NCBI GenBank assembly: GCA_023439185.1
Contig: JAEXOR010000030.1
Span: forward strand, 1 to 47,894
Length of the DNA: 47,894 bases
From: Bacillota bacterium
Lineage (GTDB): Bacteria > Bacillota > Desulfotomaculia > Desulfotomaculales > Desulfallaceae
Direction of reading: 5' to 3'
How positions within the stretch are numbered: the first letter of the stretch is position 1; each line of letters begins with the position of its first letter. Of this stretch, positions 7,569 through 15,405 are shown piece after piece. The position numbers and the translations under genes were made by a program. Below the pieces are notes generated by a model that was not told the origin of the DNA, did no database searches, and worked only from the letters and a program-made list of their open reading frames with translations.

Positions 7569-8636
7569 TTAAAAATCAGGTTTTAATACGATTCTCTGGG
7601 TCAGCTTGCCCGCGTGAGAATCCTGGAACGCCTGTTCTATTTGACTCATGGGCCGGAACTCCACGAAGGGCTTCACTTTAATTTTCTCATCCAGCACATA
7701 TTGCATAACTTCCTTGTAGTACTTGGGCAGGCAGCCCCAGGTGCCTATTATTTCGGCATCAAAGGCCATCAGCCTGGACAGCATGTACTCAACCTTATGC
7801 ATGCCATAGCCCACTACCATCAACTTGCATACAAATGAAAGCAGTTCCAGACCGATTTGCTGACCCATTTTGCTGCCGGTGCATTCAAATATTTTCCATC
7901 CATAAGACGGCAGCCCGGCTTCTTTGCAATAAGCTTTAAATTCGTCTCTGACTGCTTTAACGTCTTTATCCAGCGTGCTGATGCAGGCGGTGGCGCCGAA
8001 GTCCAATGAACGCTGCAGCTTTTCCTGGTTCCTGGCAATGGCTACAACCGCTTTGGCTCCCAGCACTGAAGCTATTTGAGTCATGTAAACGCCGATGCCC
8101 CCGGTGGCGCCGATAACCACAACCAGGTCTCCTTCGCTCAGTTCAGCCTTTTTGGCGGCCTGATAGGGGGAGGTGATGGCATCCGCCACTACGGACAGCA
8201 TTTCCAGCGGGAAGTCCTTGCGGTCTTCCACCACGCAAAGGTCGGCTGCCGGCACGGGAATGTGGCTGGCGAAACCGCCGTATATGCCCAGGCTGTTGCC
8301 GGGCATTTTTTGCTTCAGGCAACGGTTGCCCCGGCCTGAGGCACAGATGGGACAATTATTGCAGGGCATCACTGCGGGGATAATTACTTCCTTGCCAATC
8401 ATGCCCGCTTCGCCTGCCACCACTTTACCGCTGATTTCGTGTCCCAGGGTCAGCGGCGGTTTGGTTACGGTGGGCACTCCATCGTAGAAATATCCCACGT
8501 CGGTATGGCAGACCCCGCAACCAGCCACCTCGACCAATACTTCTCCCGGTTGCAGTTCCGGCACGTCGATACTGGTTTTAAGCAGTTTTCCGGGCTCCAC
8601 CATTTGCCAGGTGTCAATTTTGGCCGGTACGCTCAT
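7569..8636 (-). CDS. had: 6-hydroxycyclohex-1-ene-1-carbonyl-CoA dehydrogenase
   Basis: This zinc-dependent MDR alcohol dehydrogenase of about 355 residues matches Had of the benzoyl-CoA pathway. It oxidises 6-hydroxycyclohex-1-ene-1-carbonyl-CoA to the 6-oxo compound with NAD. The catalytic zinc region is GCGVCHTD followed by GHEISG. The structural zinc cysteines are in MPCNNCPICASGRGNRC. The Rossmann loop is VIGATGGIGVYMTQIA. I place the start at the ATG at 8636, seven bases after AAGGAGG; the in-frame TTG two codons upstream is less likely. It is the last gene of the operon and directly follows dch and oah, its pathway neighbours, which makes the assignment strong. Confidence 0.92.
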   Translation of the reverse strand: MSVPAKIDTWQMVEPGKLLKTSIDVPELQPGEVLVEVAGCGVCHTDVGYFYDGVPTVTKPPLTLGHEISGKVVAGEAGMIGKEVIIPAVMPCNNCPICASGRGNRCLKQKMPGNSLGIYGGFASHIPVPAADLCVVEDRKDFPLEMLSVVADAITSPYQAAKKAELSEGDLVVVIGATGGIGVYMTQIASVLGAKAVVAIARNQEKLQRSLDFGATACISTLDKDVKAVRDEFKAYCKEAGLPSYGWKIFECTGSKMGQQIGLELLSFVCKLMVVGYGMHKVEYMLSRLMAFDAEIIGTWGCLPKYYKEVMQYVLDEKIKVKPFVEFRPMSQIEQAFQDSHAGKLTQRIVLKPDF

Positions 8637-8668
8637 ATTCAAACCTCCTTAATGTGTTGATAATAATC

Positions 8669-8694
8669 AGTCTAAAGAATTTGGACTTTAGACT
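8669..8694. repeat. Inverted repeat and short AAGTC-type direct repeats between dch and had
   Basis: AGTCTAAAG (8669-8677) and CTTTAGACT (8686-8694) form a 9-bp stem with an 8-nt loop, and 8695-8715 adds further degenerate GACTT units. It is an intercistronic hairpin without a T-run. It could affect mRNA processing or simply be repeat-derived. Confidence 0.5.
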
Positions 8695-8720
8695 TGCGAC
8701 ATTTGACTTCCGACTGCTGT

Positions 8721-9485
8721 TTACTTACCCTGCCAGACGGGCTTGCGCTTTTCCATAAAAGCGTTGAGCCCTTCGACGGCGTCCGCGGTGGTCATTAATT
8801 GATTCAGGTAAATATCGTCGATAGTCTGAAGTCCTTCAATAAATCCTTTATTCAAGCCGGCCTTTATGGCTTTTTTGGTCAGTGCCAGTACCAGGGGGCT
8901 TAAAGCAAGGAATTTTTGCAGGAACTGGTTTAGCCCATCGTCAAATGAATCAAAGGGCAGAACGCTGTTCACCAGCCCCAGTTTTTCAGCCTTGGCGGCG
9001 TTAAAGACTTCCCCGCTCAAAAGCAGTTCCATGGCGTGGGTCAAAGAGGTCAGTTTGGGCAGCATGTAGCAGGCTACCGGCGGAAATACGCCGACAGCGA
9101 TTTCCGGTTGCCCGAATTTAGCCTTGTCGGAAGCCACAACCATGTCGCAGAAAAGCACCAGTTCATATCCGCCGCCCAGTGCCGCACCTTTTACCGCCCC
9201 AATAATGGGCTTGTCATTGGCGTACATGGCGTGGAAGATGCTGTCAAATACCTCGATCATTTTGGCTACTTTATCCGGGGTATGGTCGGCCACGTCAACA
9301 CCCGCCGAGAAGGCTTTACCCTCGGCGTTTAAAAGGATCAGGTTGCCGGGTTGATCCTTGGCCCATACAAACGCGTCGGCCAATTCTTCCATCATGGGAA
9401 TTGTTAAAACATTAAGCGGCGGGCTGTTCAGGGTTATGGAAACCAGACCACCCTCGTTGCTTACCTTGATAAATTGGTAACTCAT
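8721..9485 (-). CDS. dch: Cyclohexa-1,5-diene-1-carbonyl-CoA hydratase
   Basis: This 254-residue crotonase-fold protein closely resembles dienoyl-CoA hydratase (Dch/BamR). It adds water to cyclohexa-1,5-diene-1-carbonyl-CoA, the product of benzoyl-CoA reductase, to give 6-hydroxycyclohex-1-ene-1-carbonyl-CoA. It contains the CoA/oxyanion segments GKAFSAGVDVADH (about 56-68) and GAALGGGYELVLFCD, then FGQPEIAVGVFPPVACYMLP, a stretch characteristic of dienoyl-CoA hydratases rather than ordinary crotonases. The ATG at 9485 follows a G-rich ribosome site (GGGGGG). It sits between oah and had in the canonical order of benzoyl-CoA clusters. Confidence 0.92.
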   Translation of the reverse strand: MSYQFIKVSNEGGLVSITLNSPPLNVLTIPMMEELADAFVWAKDQPGNLILLNAEGKAFSAGVDVADHTPDKVAKMIEVFDSIFHAMYANDKPIIGAVKGAALGGGYELVLFCDMVVASDKAKFGQPEIAVGVFPPVACYMLPKLTSLTHAMELLLSGEVFNAAKAEKLGLVNSVLPFDSFDDGLNQFLQKFLALSPLVLALTKKAIKAGLNKGFIEGLQTIDDIYLNQLMTTADAVEGLNAFMEKRKPVWQGK

Positions 9486-9642
9486 AGTAACCCCCCATGT
9501 TCACTTTAAGAGGATGTTCGAAAAGTCCGAACTCTCATTTGAAGCATCCGCAACCGCGTATTACAACAGGCGGAGAGGCTGAAAATTATGCCCCTCCACC
9601 ATAATGCGTCAAAAATATATTAACATACGTTCAGAAAAAAGT

Positions 9643-10773
9643 CTATTCCTTGCGCGGAGCCATTACGGCGTCGATCAGTTCCTGGTCAAACGGTTTGCCT
9701 TCGGCCAGCAGTTGGCGGTACTTGATGAAATCAATGGTGTCCTTGCCGGTCAGTTTCTTGGTGTTGAAAGCGTTAAAGCCGAGGTAGGCTTCACTGCCCA
9801 TATTGGTGCCCAGCCAATGACGATAGGCAAGCTTGTTCATATCCCAGAAGAATTTCTTTTTCTGCCTCATCATATCGATGGACATTTGCAGGCAGTTGGT
9901 GAACAGGTTGGTCAGGGTCCAGAGAATTTTGTTCACTTCGGCGTCCAGCAGTGACAGATCCACTTCGGCTTCCTTCATAATTGCCTTGGCCTGGGCCGCT
10001 GCTTCGCCCTTCACATTCTCGCCGTATACGATTTCGCCGTCTTCAATAAATTTATCGGTAATAACCAGCGGGTTGCGGATAAATTTGCCGTCTACCTTAA
10101 GTACGGGAACAGCCTTGGAAATCAGGCCGAGGTGCTTCATTTTATAGGCGCTCCAAACTTCGCAGGAGACGCAGTTCCACATTGCGTTTTCCATGCTCAG
10201 GTTCCAGTGCAGGAAGTCGGTGCTGCCGCCCACCGGCGCTGAACCGTGTCTGGGACCGGCCTGTCCGTAAATGGCCAGGTCGGAAGAGATGGCGATATCG
10301 CAGGCCATGCCGATTTCCTGGCCGCCGGCCACCCGCATGCCGTTAACCCGGCAGATAACCGGCTTTTTGCAGTCCAGAATGCCGTCCACCATGCCGTTGA
10401 ACAGGTCCATGTAGGCCATGTACTCGCTGGGGTTGCCGCTGTAGTATTCGGCATATTCCCTGGTGTTGCCGCCGGTGCAGAACGCTTTGTCCCCTTCGGC
10501 GGTAAACACGACCGCCACCACGGACCTGTCCGCGGACGCGTTGGCCATACCGGCGATAACGCCTTTAACCATTTCGGTGGTGTAGGAGTTGTACTGGGTG
10601 GGGTTGTTCAGGATAATCCAGGCGGAATACAGGCCCGGAACCGCGTTGCCGTCCTTGTCGAGGATCGGTTTCTTCTCGTATTTTACGCACGGCGCGTCGG
10701 TGCCGAAATGCTCCTTGCCAAATAATTCGTGGTTCTTGACGTCTGTTTGCCGGGGCCATTTATTAAGGTCCAT
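9643..10773 (-). CDS. oah: 6-oxocyclohex-1-ene-1-carbonyl-CoA hydrolase (ring hydrolase)
   Basis: This crotonase-superfamily ring hydrolase of 376 residues (Oah/BamA) adds water and cleaves the ring of 6-oxocyclohex-1-ene-1-carbonyl-CoA to give 3-hydroxypimeloyl-CoA. Its length and extended N-terminus (WPRQTDVKNHELFGKEHFG) are typical of BamA and longer than ordinary hydratases. Other characteristic segments are AFCTGGNTREYAEYYSGNP, RVNGMRVAGGQEIGMACD and YGQAGPRHGSAPVGGSTDF. I choose the ATG at 10773, seven bases after GGGAGG; the ATG at 10788 would overlap that site. The gene is a widely used marker for anaerobic aromatic degradation. Confidence 0.95.
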   Translation of the reverse strand: MDLNKWPRQTDVKNHELFGKEHFGTDAPCVKYEKKPILDKDGNAVPGLYSAWIILNNPTQYNSYTTEMVKGVIAGMANASADRSVVAVVFTAEGDKAFCTGGNTREYAEYYSGNPSEYMAYMDLFNGMVDGILDCKKPVICRVNGMRVAGGQEIGMACDIAISSDLAIYGQAGPRHGSAPVGGSTDFLHWNLSMENAMWNCVSCEVWSAYKMKHLGLISKAVPVLKVDGKFIRNPLVITDKFIEDGEIVYGENVKGEAAAQAKAIMKEAEVDLSLLDAEVNKILWTLTNLFTNCLQMSIDMMRQKKKFFWDMNKLAYRHWLGTNMGSEAYLGFNAFNTKKLTGKDTIDFIKYRQLLAEGKPFDQELIDAVMAPRKE

Positions 10774-10808
10774 TCTTTTTCCTCCCATGCATTTTTTATT
10801 TTATCAAA

Positions 10809-10843
10809 CCTAACTTGAACTAAAAATCATTTACCCTAACTTG
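10809..10843 (-). repeat. Direct repeat upstream of oah
   Basis: CAAGTTAGG occurs twice on the minus strand (10835-10843 and 10809-10817), 26 bp apart, in the 159-nt gap between the DUF35 gene and oah. The gap is otherwise AT-rich. The pair could be an internal regulator site; I see no convincing promoter with it. Confidence 0.4.
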
Positions 10844-10932
10844 TCCTGACAAAAGTTATGCCGGTTATTGGACTGCCCGTTATTAACCACCCCCTGCCAA
10901 GGACTGATAAAAACCATGTTTTTAAAGCATAC

Positions 10933-11340
10933 CTATTTAATAAACTCGTAGGAAAGCTGGCCGTCGGGCATTTCGCATACGTTGACTTTTAGTTTCATCC
11001 CTACGCTTACTTCCGCTTCCGGGATGTTTTTGTCCAGTCTGCCGAAAACCTTGATGCCGTTAAAATCAGCCATGGCCAGGGTATACGGCACGTCCGCTTC
11101 GAAACCGGTGGGCGCGAAGCCGGCCCGGGTGAAGCTGACCAGGGTACCCTGGCCTTCTATTTTGTACCATTCCATATCGTCGCTCAGGCAGGCCGCGCAA
11201 TCAGCCCGGGGCGGAAAATATTGTTTTCCGCAGGACTTGCACTGTGTGCCCCTCAGTTCGCCCTTTTCAAGGTGCTCCACGAAGGACTCAACCTTGGTCT
11301 GGGAAGCGAAACTTCTTCGTCCGAATTTTTCAAAACCCAT
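10933..11340 (-). CDS. DUF35 zinc-ribbon/OB-fold acyl-CoA-binding partner of thiolase
   Basis: This 135-residue Zn-ribbon/OB-fold protein has a rubredoxin-like zinc ribbon with Cys34, Cys37, Cys48 and Cys51 (CKSCGKQ ... CAAC). A short OB-fold follows with the typical GTLVSFTRAGFAPTGFE strand. Such proteins bind CoA and form heteromers with non-decarboxylating thiolases, as in archaeal HMG-CoA synthesis complexes and the benzoylsuccinyl-CoA thiolase BbsAB. It starts 5 nt after the thiolase stop with GGGGAGG inside the overlap region, so the two are translationally linked and probably act as one enzyme. The C-terminus (LSYEFIK) appears complete. Confidence 0.88.
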   Translation of the reverse strand: MGFEKFGRRSFASQTKVESFVEHLEKGELRGTQCKSCGKQYFPPRADCAACLSDDMEWYKIEGQGTLVSFTRAGFAPTGFEADVPYTLAMADFNGIKVFGRLDKNIPEAEVSVGMKLKVNVCEMPDGQLSYEFIK

Positions 11341-11345
11341 TACTT

Positions 11346-12500
11346 CTACCTCCCCAGGATGATAACGTTGCCGTAAACACCCACTCCGCCGATATTGTGT
11401 ACCAACCCTATTTCGGCTCCCGGAACCTGCATGGCTCCGGCTTCCCCGCGCAGTTGCAGCACAATGGTGCGGATCTGCGAGCCGCCGGTGGCGCCGATGG
11501 GATGGCCCTTGGACAGCAGGCCGCCGTCCACGTTGACCGGTATCTTGCCGCCGATATAAGTTTGTCCGTCGCGAACCAGTTCCACTCCCTTGCCGGGTTC
11601 GGCAAACCCCAGAGCCTCATAGGCCAGCAGTTCGGCGATGGTGAAACAATCGTGCACTTCAGCCACGTTGATGTCCTGGGGTTTTAACCCCGCCATGGCG
11701 TAAGCTTCTTGGGCGGCTGCTTGGGCACAAGAGATGGCGTAGAGGCTCTCACGTCCGGTAAGGGTCATGGAAGCGGTGGCCGCGCCCAGTCCCATGAACC
11801 AGACCGGCTTTTTGCTGATTTCTTTAGCTCTGTCTTTGTTGGCGATAATTACGCAGGAAGCGCCGTCGGCATTGGCGCAGCAGTCGAACCGTTTTAAGGG
11901 GCTGGTCACCACCGGCGCGGCCAGGGCTTCGTCCAGGCTGACTTCTTTGCGGTACACGGCTTTTTCATTGATTACGCCGTATTTGGCGGATTTAACCCTG
12001 ATCATGGCCAGGTCTTTTTCCGTGCTGCCGTATTTGTCAAAATGGGCACAGGCGTGCATGGCGTAATACGCGGGCATCATGGTGCCGAAGGGCGATTCCC
12101 ACATGATGTCGGCGCCCCGGCCCATCCGCTCCTGGGAGTCGGCCGATGTAATTTCCGACATTTTTTGAAAGCCCAGGACCAGGACTATGTCGTGTAAGCC
12201 TGACTTGACCATTGCGTAACCGGCCCTCAGACCCGAGGTGCTGGCCGAGCAGACCGATTCAATGTTGAAGGTGGGTTGGGGGTTCAGTCCGAGATACTCG
12301 GCGATGATCCCCGAGGGGCTGCGCTGGCTGTCATATTCCGGAGCCGAACAGATAATTGAGGCGCCGATATCAGAGGCGCTTATTCCGGCATCCTGCATGG
12401 CTTCCTTGAAAGCCTCAAAAGCCAGTTCCCTGATTGAACCTTTGTACCCCCGGTAAAAGGGGCTTTGGCCTACGCCTATTATTGCTACATCCTTTGGCAT
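11346..12500 (-). CDS. Thiolase (SCP2/acetyl-CoA acetyltransferase type)
   Basis: This thiolase-fold protein has 384 residues from the preferred ATG at 12500, which lies seven bases after GAGGAGGT; the longer in-frame form from 12527 lacks a site. The nucleophile Cys84 sits in SVCSASTSG. Later motifs are VHDCFTIAE and the His loop SKGHPIGATGGSQ. Together with the adjacent DUF35 protein it resembles two-component thiolases. In this operon, right after an SDR dehydrogenase and before the ring hydrolase, the likely reaction is cleavage of 3-oxopimeloyl-CoA with CoA to glutaryl-CoA and acetyl-CoA. That substrate is inferred from order alone. Confidence 0.88.
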   Translation of the reverse strand: MPKDVAIIGVGQSPFYRGYKGSIRELAFEAFKEAMQDAGISASDIGASIICSAPEYDSQRSPSGIIAEYLGLNPQPTFNIESVCSASTSGLRAGYAMVKSGLHDIVLVLGFQKMSEITSADSQERMGRGADIMWESPFGTMMPAYYAMHACAHFDKYGSTEKDLAMIRVKSAKYGVINEKAVYRKEVSLDEALAAPVVTSPLKRFDCCANADGASCVIIANKDRAKEISKKPVWFMGLGAATASMTLTGRESLYAISCAQAAAQEAYAMAGLKPQDINVAEVHDCFTIAELLAYEALGFAEPGKGVELVRDGQTYIGGKIPVNVDGGLLSKGHPIGATGGSQIRTIVLQLRGEAGAMQVPGAEIGLVHNIGGVGVYGNVIILGR

Positions 12501-12537
12501 AACTGTACCTCCTCGGAAATTGATCACATTTCCGTAA

Positions 12538-13284
12538 TTACATCATAACCATACCGCCGTCGACACAGATGGTCTGGCCGGTTATATATGATGACTCGTC
12601 TGATCCCAGGAAAACCACTATCGGGGCAATTTCATCCGGGCTGGCAAACCGGCCCAGGGGGATGCGTTCCAGGTATTTTGGCGCCAACTTCGGATCAGTG
12701 GAGATTTTTTTGGTCATCTCTGTTTCAGCCATCGGCGCGATGGTATTGACCCTGATTCCGTATCTCGCCAGTTCTTTGGCCGCGGATTTACTTAAAGCAT
12801 AAATCCCGCCTTTGGCGGCGGTATAGTTGACCTGGCCGATGGTGCCCAATAGCCCCGCCGATGATGTAACGTTAATGATCGAACCGGATTTTTGCTCCAT
12901 CATTGGGCCGGCAACCGACCTGATGCAGTTGAAGGGGCCGGTAAGGTTAATCCTTATTACATCTTCCCATTGTTCCGGAGTCATTTTCCACAGCATGGCG
13001 GGCCTGGTGATGCCGGCGTTATTGAACAGAATGTCCACCCTTCCGAATGCGGCCATGGTTTCATCCACCATTTTTTGCACTTGCTGGTGGTCGCCCACAT
13101 CCACATTCATGATCAGATACCGGCCGCCGCAATCTTTGACCTTTGCCACCACCGGGTTGTCCGGGCTGATGCTGCGGCTGATCATTACCACCGACGCACC
13201 CTCCCTGGCCAAAGCCACCGACACCGACTCGCCTATTCCCTGGCGGGCGCCTGTAACTATGGCTACTTTCCCTTGCAGCCTCAC
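12538..13284 (-). CDS. Short-chain dehydrogenase, probable 3-hydroxypimeloyl-CoA dehydrogenase
   Basis: This 248-residue classical SDR has the cofactor loop TGARQGIG (about 11-18), NNAG near 87, the catalytic Ser in NVTSSAGLLG, YxxxK (YTAAKGG) near 153, and a C-terminal YITGQTICVDGG. The start is a GTG at 13284 with AGAGGTGA upstream. It resembles FabG-type 3-oxoacyl reductases. As the first gene of the operon leading to thiolase and Oah, its likely substrate is the 3-hydroxyacyl-CoA product of Oah, which it would oxidise to 3-oxopimeloyl-CoA. The repeated regulatory element sits 96 nt upstream. Confidence 0.88.
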   Translation of the reverse strand: MRLQGKVAIVTGARQGIGESVSVALAREGASVVMISRSISPDNPVVAKVKDCGGRYLIMNVDVGDHQQVQKMVDETMAAFGRVDILFNNAGITRPAMLWKMTPEQWEDVIRINLTGPFNCIRSVAGPMMEQKSGSIINVTSSAGLLGTIGQVNYTAAKGGIYALSKSAAKELARYGIRVNTIAPMAETEMTKKISTDPKLAPKYLERIPLGRFASPDEIAPIVVFLGSDESSYITGQTICVDGGMVMM

Positions 13285-13638
13285 AAATAATCACCTCTGA
13301 CCAACGTTATTTTTGACCGTTCCGTCATGCAAAGCTAGTACCCCTCATAACACATCATAGAACGGTAAAGCTAAAAAAAAAATCGCTTAAAAGCATGGAA
13401 CACAGGTTAAAAGGCGGGTTAAAAGAGGATTAACCTTTTTAGGTTAAAATCAACCGGCTTGTTCCAATAATGAACTGATCTAATAAAAAAATATGCAAAT
13501 TTTGTTCCTTGAGCAAATTTTCAAAAACACCTGCGTTAGATGCCCGGTTTAGCTATGTTCTAAGTAAAGTCTTTCCTGATTTAGTGTAGGAAATTTATAC
13601 ACTGTAAGATAGTAAGACACTCTCACTTTCGCAAGGGG
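13285..13638. other. Gene-free region holding element copy 3
   Basis: These 354 bases hold no credible coding region. Besides the element at 13381-13447 they contain a 9-bp direct repeat GCAAATTTT (13495-13503, 13513-13521) and an inverted repeat AGTGTA/TACACT (13583-13588, 13598-13603) with an AT-rich loop. The latter may weakly terminate the upstream amidohydrolase operon but has no T-run. Confidence 0.6.
13381..13447 (-). promoter_or_regulatory. Repeated regulatory element, copy 3
   Basis: Minus-strand hexamers TTAACC, TTAATC, TTAACC, TTAACC at 14, 11 and 12 bp steps precede the invariant 20-mer (13381-13400) and a run of ten T. It lies 96 nt before the SDR start codon, where it would drive the SDR-thiolase-DUF35-oah-dch-had operon. 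It is closest in sequence to copy 1. Confidence 0.75.
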
Positions 13639-15405
13639 TTACGTTTTTACGGGAAACAGAATTTTCTTGCTGCGTACATCATATAACCCGGAAGGTGTAA
13701 TTCTGACAAAGGGTACCCCGGTGTGCGACAGAAAATCCAGAGTAACCAGGGGACCGGGGTGGCTGCCTTTACTCAGCAGATATTCTTCAATGACTTTTAA
13801 ATCCTTGTTGAGACAGGCCATATTCTGGTCCGACATAATACCGCCGATTACCAGCGGACATTGTCCCCTGATTATTCCCCCGTCAACCAGTACCATCCCA
13901 CCTCCTATTTCCATCATCCGGTTAAAGGCCAGCGCCATATCGGAGTCATTATTGCCAATTACATAAGGGGTATGATGATCGTGGGCGGTACTGGTGGCCA
14001 GTCCGCCGATGGAAGCGCCAAAACCCGTCAAAAATGATGTGACGAACCTGTCCCCGTCCAGGTGCACCATGCTGATTTTAAGCATCTCGGGGCTGTTTAT
14101 CATCAACCGGTTGGATTCAACCGGGAGGTCCACGTACGCCGGTTTTGTAATCGTGCGGTTTACAATTTTTATTACCGGTACTGTTTCATATCCCCGGCCC
14201 GCCGGTGAGGCCTGAACCGCAAAGTGATCCGCGACTGCCCGCGAAGGGAAAACCCGCCCGGGACGCCAGTCTCCAATATTGAAACGGGGACAATGCAATG
14301 CAAATTCCCGGATTAGTTTTCCGTTTTCCGCTATTATATCGCCATTGACCATTACTTTTACCGGAGCAGGCAAGGCCGGATTTTCCAGAAAAAGAATATC
14401 AGCGAAACGGGATGGTCCGATACCGCCGATTGCCCGGTCAAGACCCAGGTACTGCGCCGGGTTGATGGTCGCCATTTGGATCGCTTTTACGGGGGGGATG
14501 CCGAACCTGACTGCCTCTTCAACCAGGTAGTCCATGTATCCTTTGGTTAAAATGTCACCGGGGCTGAACCAGTCCGGAGTCATCATCATCCACCTGGACT
14601 CGCACTCCGGGTCGGCGGTGATGACCTGCGCGAGGGTCTCCAGGTCATTCCGAATGGAACCGTGCCGGAACATGGCATGAATTCCGAGACTTACCCGCAA
14701 TTCTATCTCCTCGGGGGTGATACTCTCATGGCATGATGTGATCCCGGCGTTGATTAAAGCGTTGAGTGTTTCGGGTGAGCAGCCCGCGGCGTGACCCTCA
14801 ATGCGTTTTTTTATCCGGCGTACCAGGTCCAGCTTGCTTAACAGCTCTTCGTCCAGGTCGACGGCTCTGACCCAGCCCACCAGTTCGCCCACCGAAAGGG
14901 CCCTCGGATGGTTGACAAAGCTGATAAATTCATCCATGGAAAGGCTTTCGTGACCCTCTATATGCGGGATTATGGGATTGGCCGCCGGGATGGAAAAAAA
15001 GAACTTCAGCGGCAGATGCTCGGTCATATCCAGCATGGCCTGGATACCCGGCGCCCGCAACGCCGCAGTCAGTGATTTAGTTTCCGTCATGATAGCCGTT
15101 GTGCCCCGGGGCAGTATTTCGTTGGCCAAAGCTATGGGATTGGAACTGAAATCGGTGTGCCCGTGGGGATCGATATAACCGGGCGCCAGAAACAGTCCGG
15201 AGGCGTCGATTACTTCCGTGGACTCGCCCACCATATTTTCCGATGTACCAACATAAGCAATCCGGCTGCCTTTTATGGCCACCTTTAACCCGGTCATTAT
15301 TTTACCGTTATAAACATTAATCAGCCCGGCGTTAACGATCACCTTGTCGGCGAAAACCTTGCCGAGGGGCGTCCGGATTAAATTTTTATATTCCATCATG
15401 TTCAT
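13639..15405 (-). CDS. Adenine-deaminase-like amidohydrolase with altered active site
   Basis: This protein of about 588 residues has the two-domain layout of adenine deaminase. The N-terminal amidohydrolase barrel has PGYIDPHGHTDF metal ligands, EGHAAGCSPETLNALINAG and HESITPEE. The C-terminal adenine-deaminase domain has TAHDHHTPYVIGNNDSDMAL, GGGMVLVDGG and PLVIGGIMSD. Differences from true adenine deaminases as I recall them: the HxHxES motif reads HGHTDF, and the late metal Asp region reads TPDWFSPGD instead of an Asp-Asp-Arg type motif. The start at 15405 (MNMMEY) follows GAGAGG and overlaps the ATPase gene by 20 nt, so it is translationally coupled to a benzoyl-CoA reductase-type activator. 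True adenine deamination is possible but doubtful. Confidence 0.72.
   Translation of the reverse strand: MNMMEYKNLIRTPLGKVFADKVIVNAGLINVYNGKIMTGLKVAIKGSRIAYVGTSENMVGESTEVIDASGLFLAPGYIDPHGHTDFSSNPIALANEILPRGTTAIMTETKSLTAALRAPGIQAMLDMTEHLPLKFFFSIPAANPIIPHIEGHESLSMDEFISFVNHPRALSVGELVGWVRAVDLDEELLSKLDLVRRIKKRIEGHAAGCSPETLNALINAGITSCHESITPEEIELRVSLGIHAMFRHGSIRNDLETLAQVITADPECESRWMMMTPDWFSPGDILTKGYMDYLVEEAVRFGIPPVKAIQMATINPAQYLGLDRAIGGIGPSRFADILFLENPALPAPVKVMVNGDIIAENGKLIREFALHCPRFNIGDWRPGRVFPSRAVADHFAVQASPAGRGYETVPVIKIVNRTITKPAYVDLPVESNRLMINSPEMLKISMVHLDGDRFVTSFLTGFGASIGGLATSTAHDHHTPYVIGNNDSDMALAFNRMMEIGGGMVLVDGGIIRGQCPLVIGGIMSDQNMACLNKDLKVIEEYLLSKGSHPGPLVTLDFLSHTGVPFVRITPSGLYDVRSKKILFPVKT

Noticed and set aside
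10870..10890. Sigma-54-like CGGCATAACTTTTGT (minus strand) upstream of oah
   Set aside because: The -12 GC reads GT and no second instance supports it; kept only as a note.
13639..15405. Plain adenine deaminase (ade)
   Set aside because: Fold matches, but metal-site motifs differ from those recalled for true enzymes, and the operon context is not purine metabolism.
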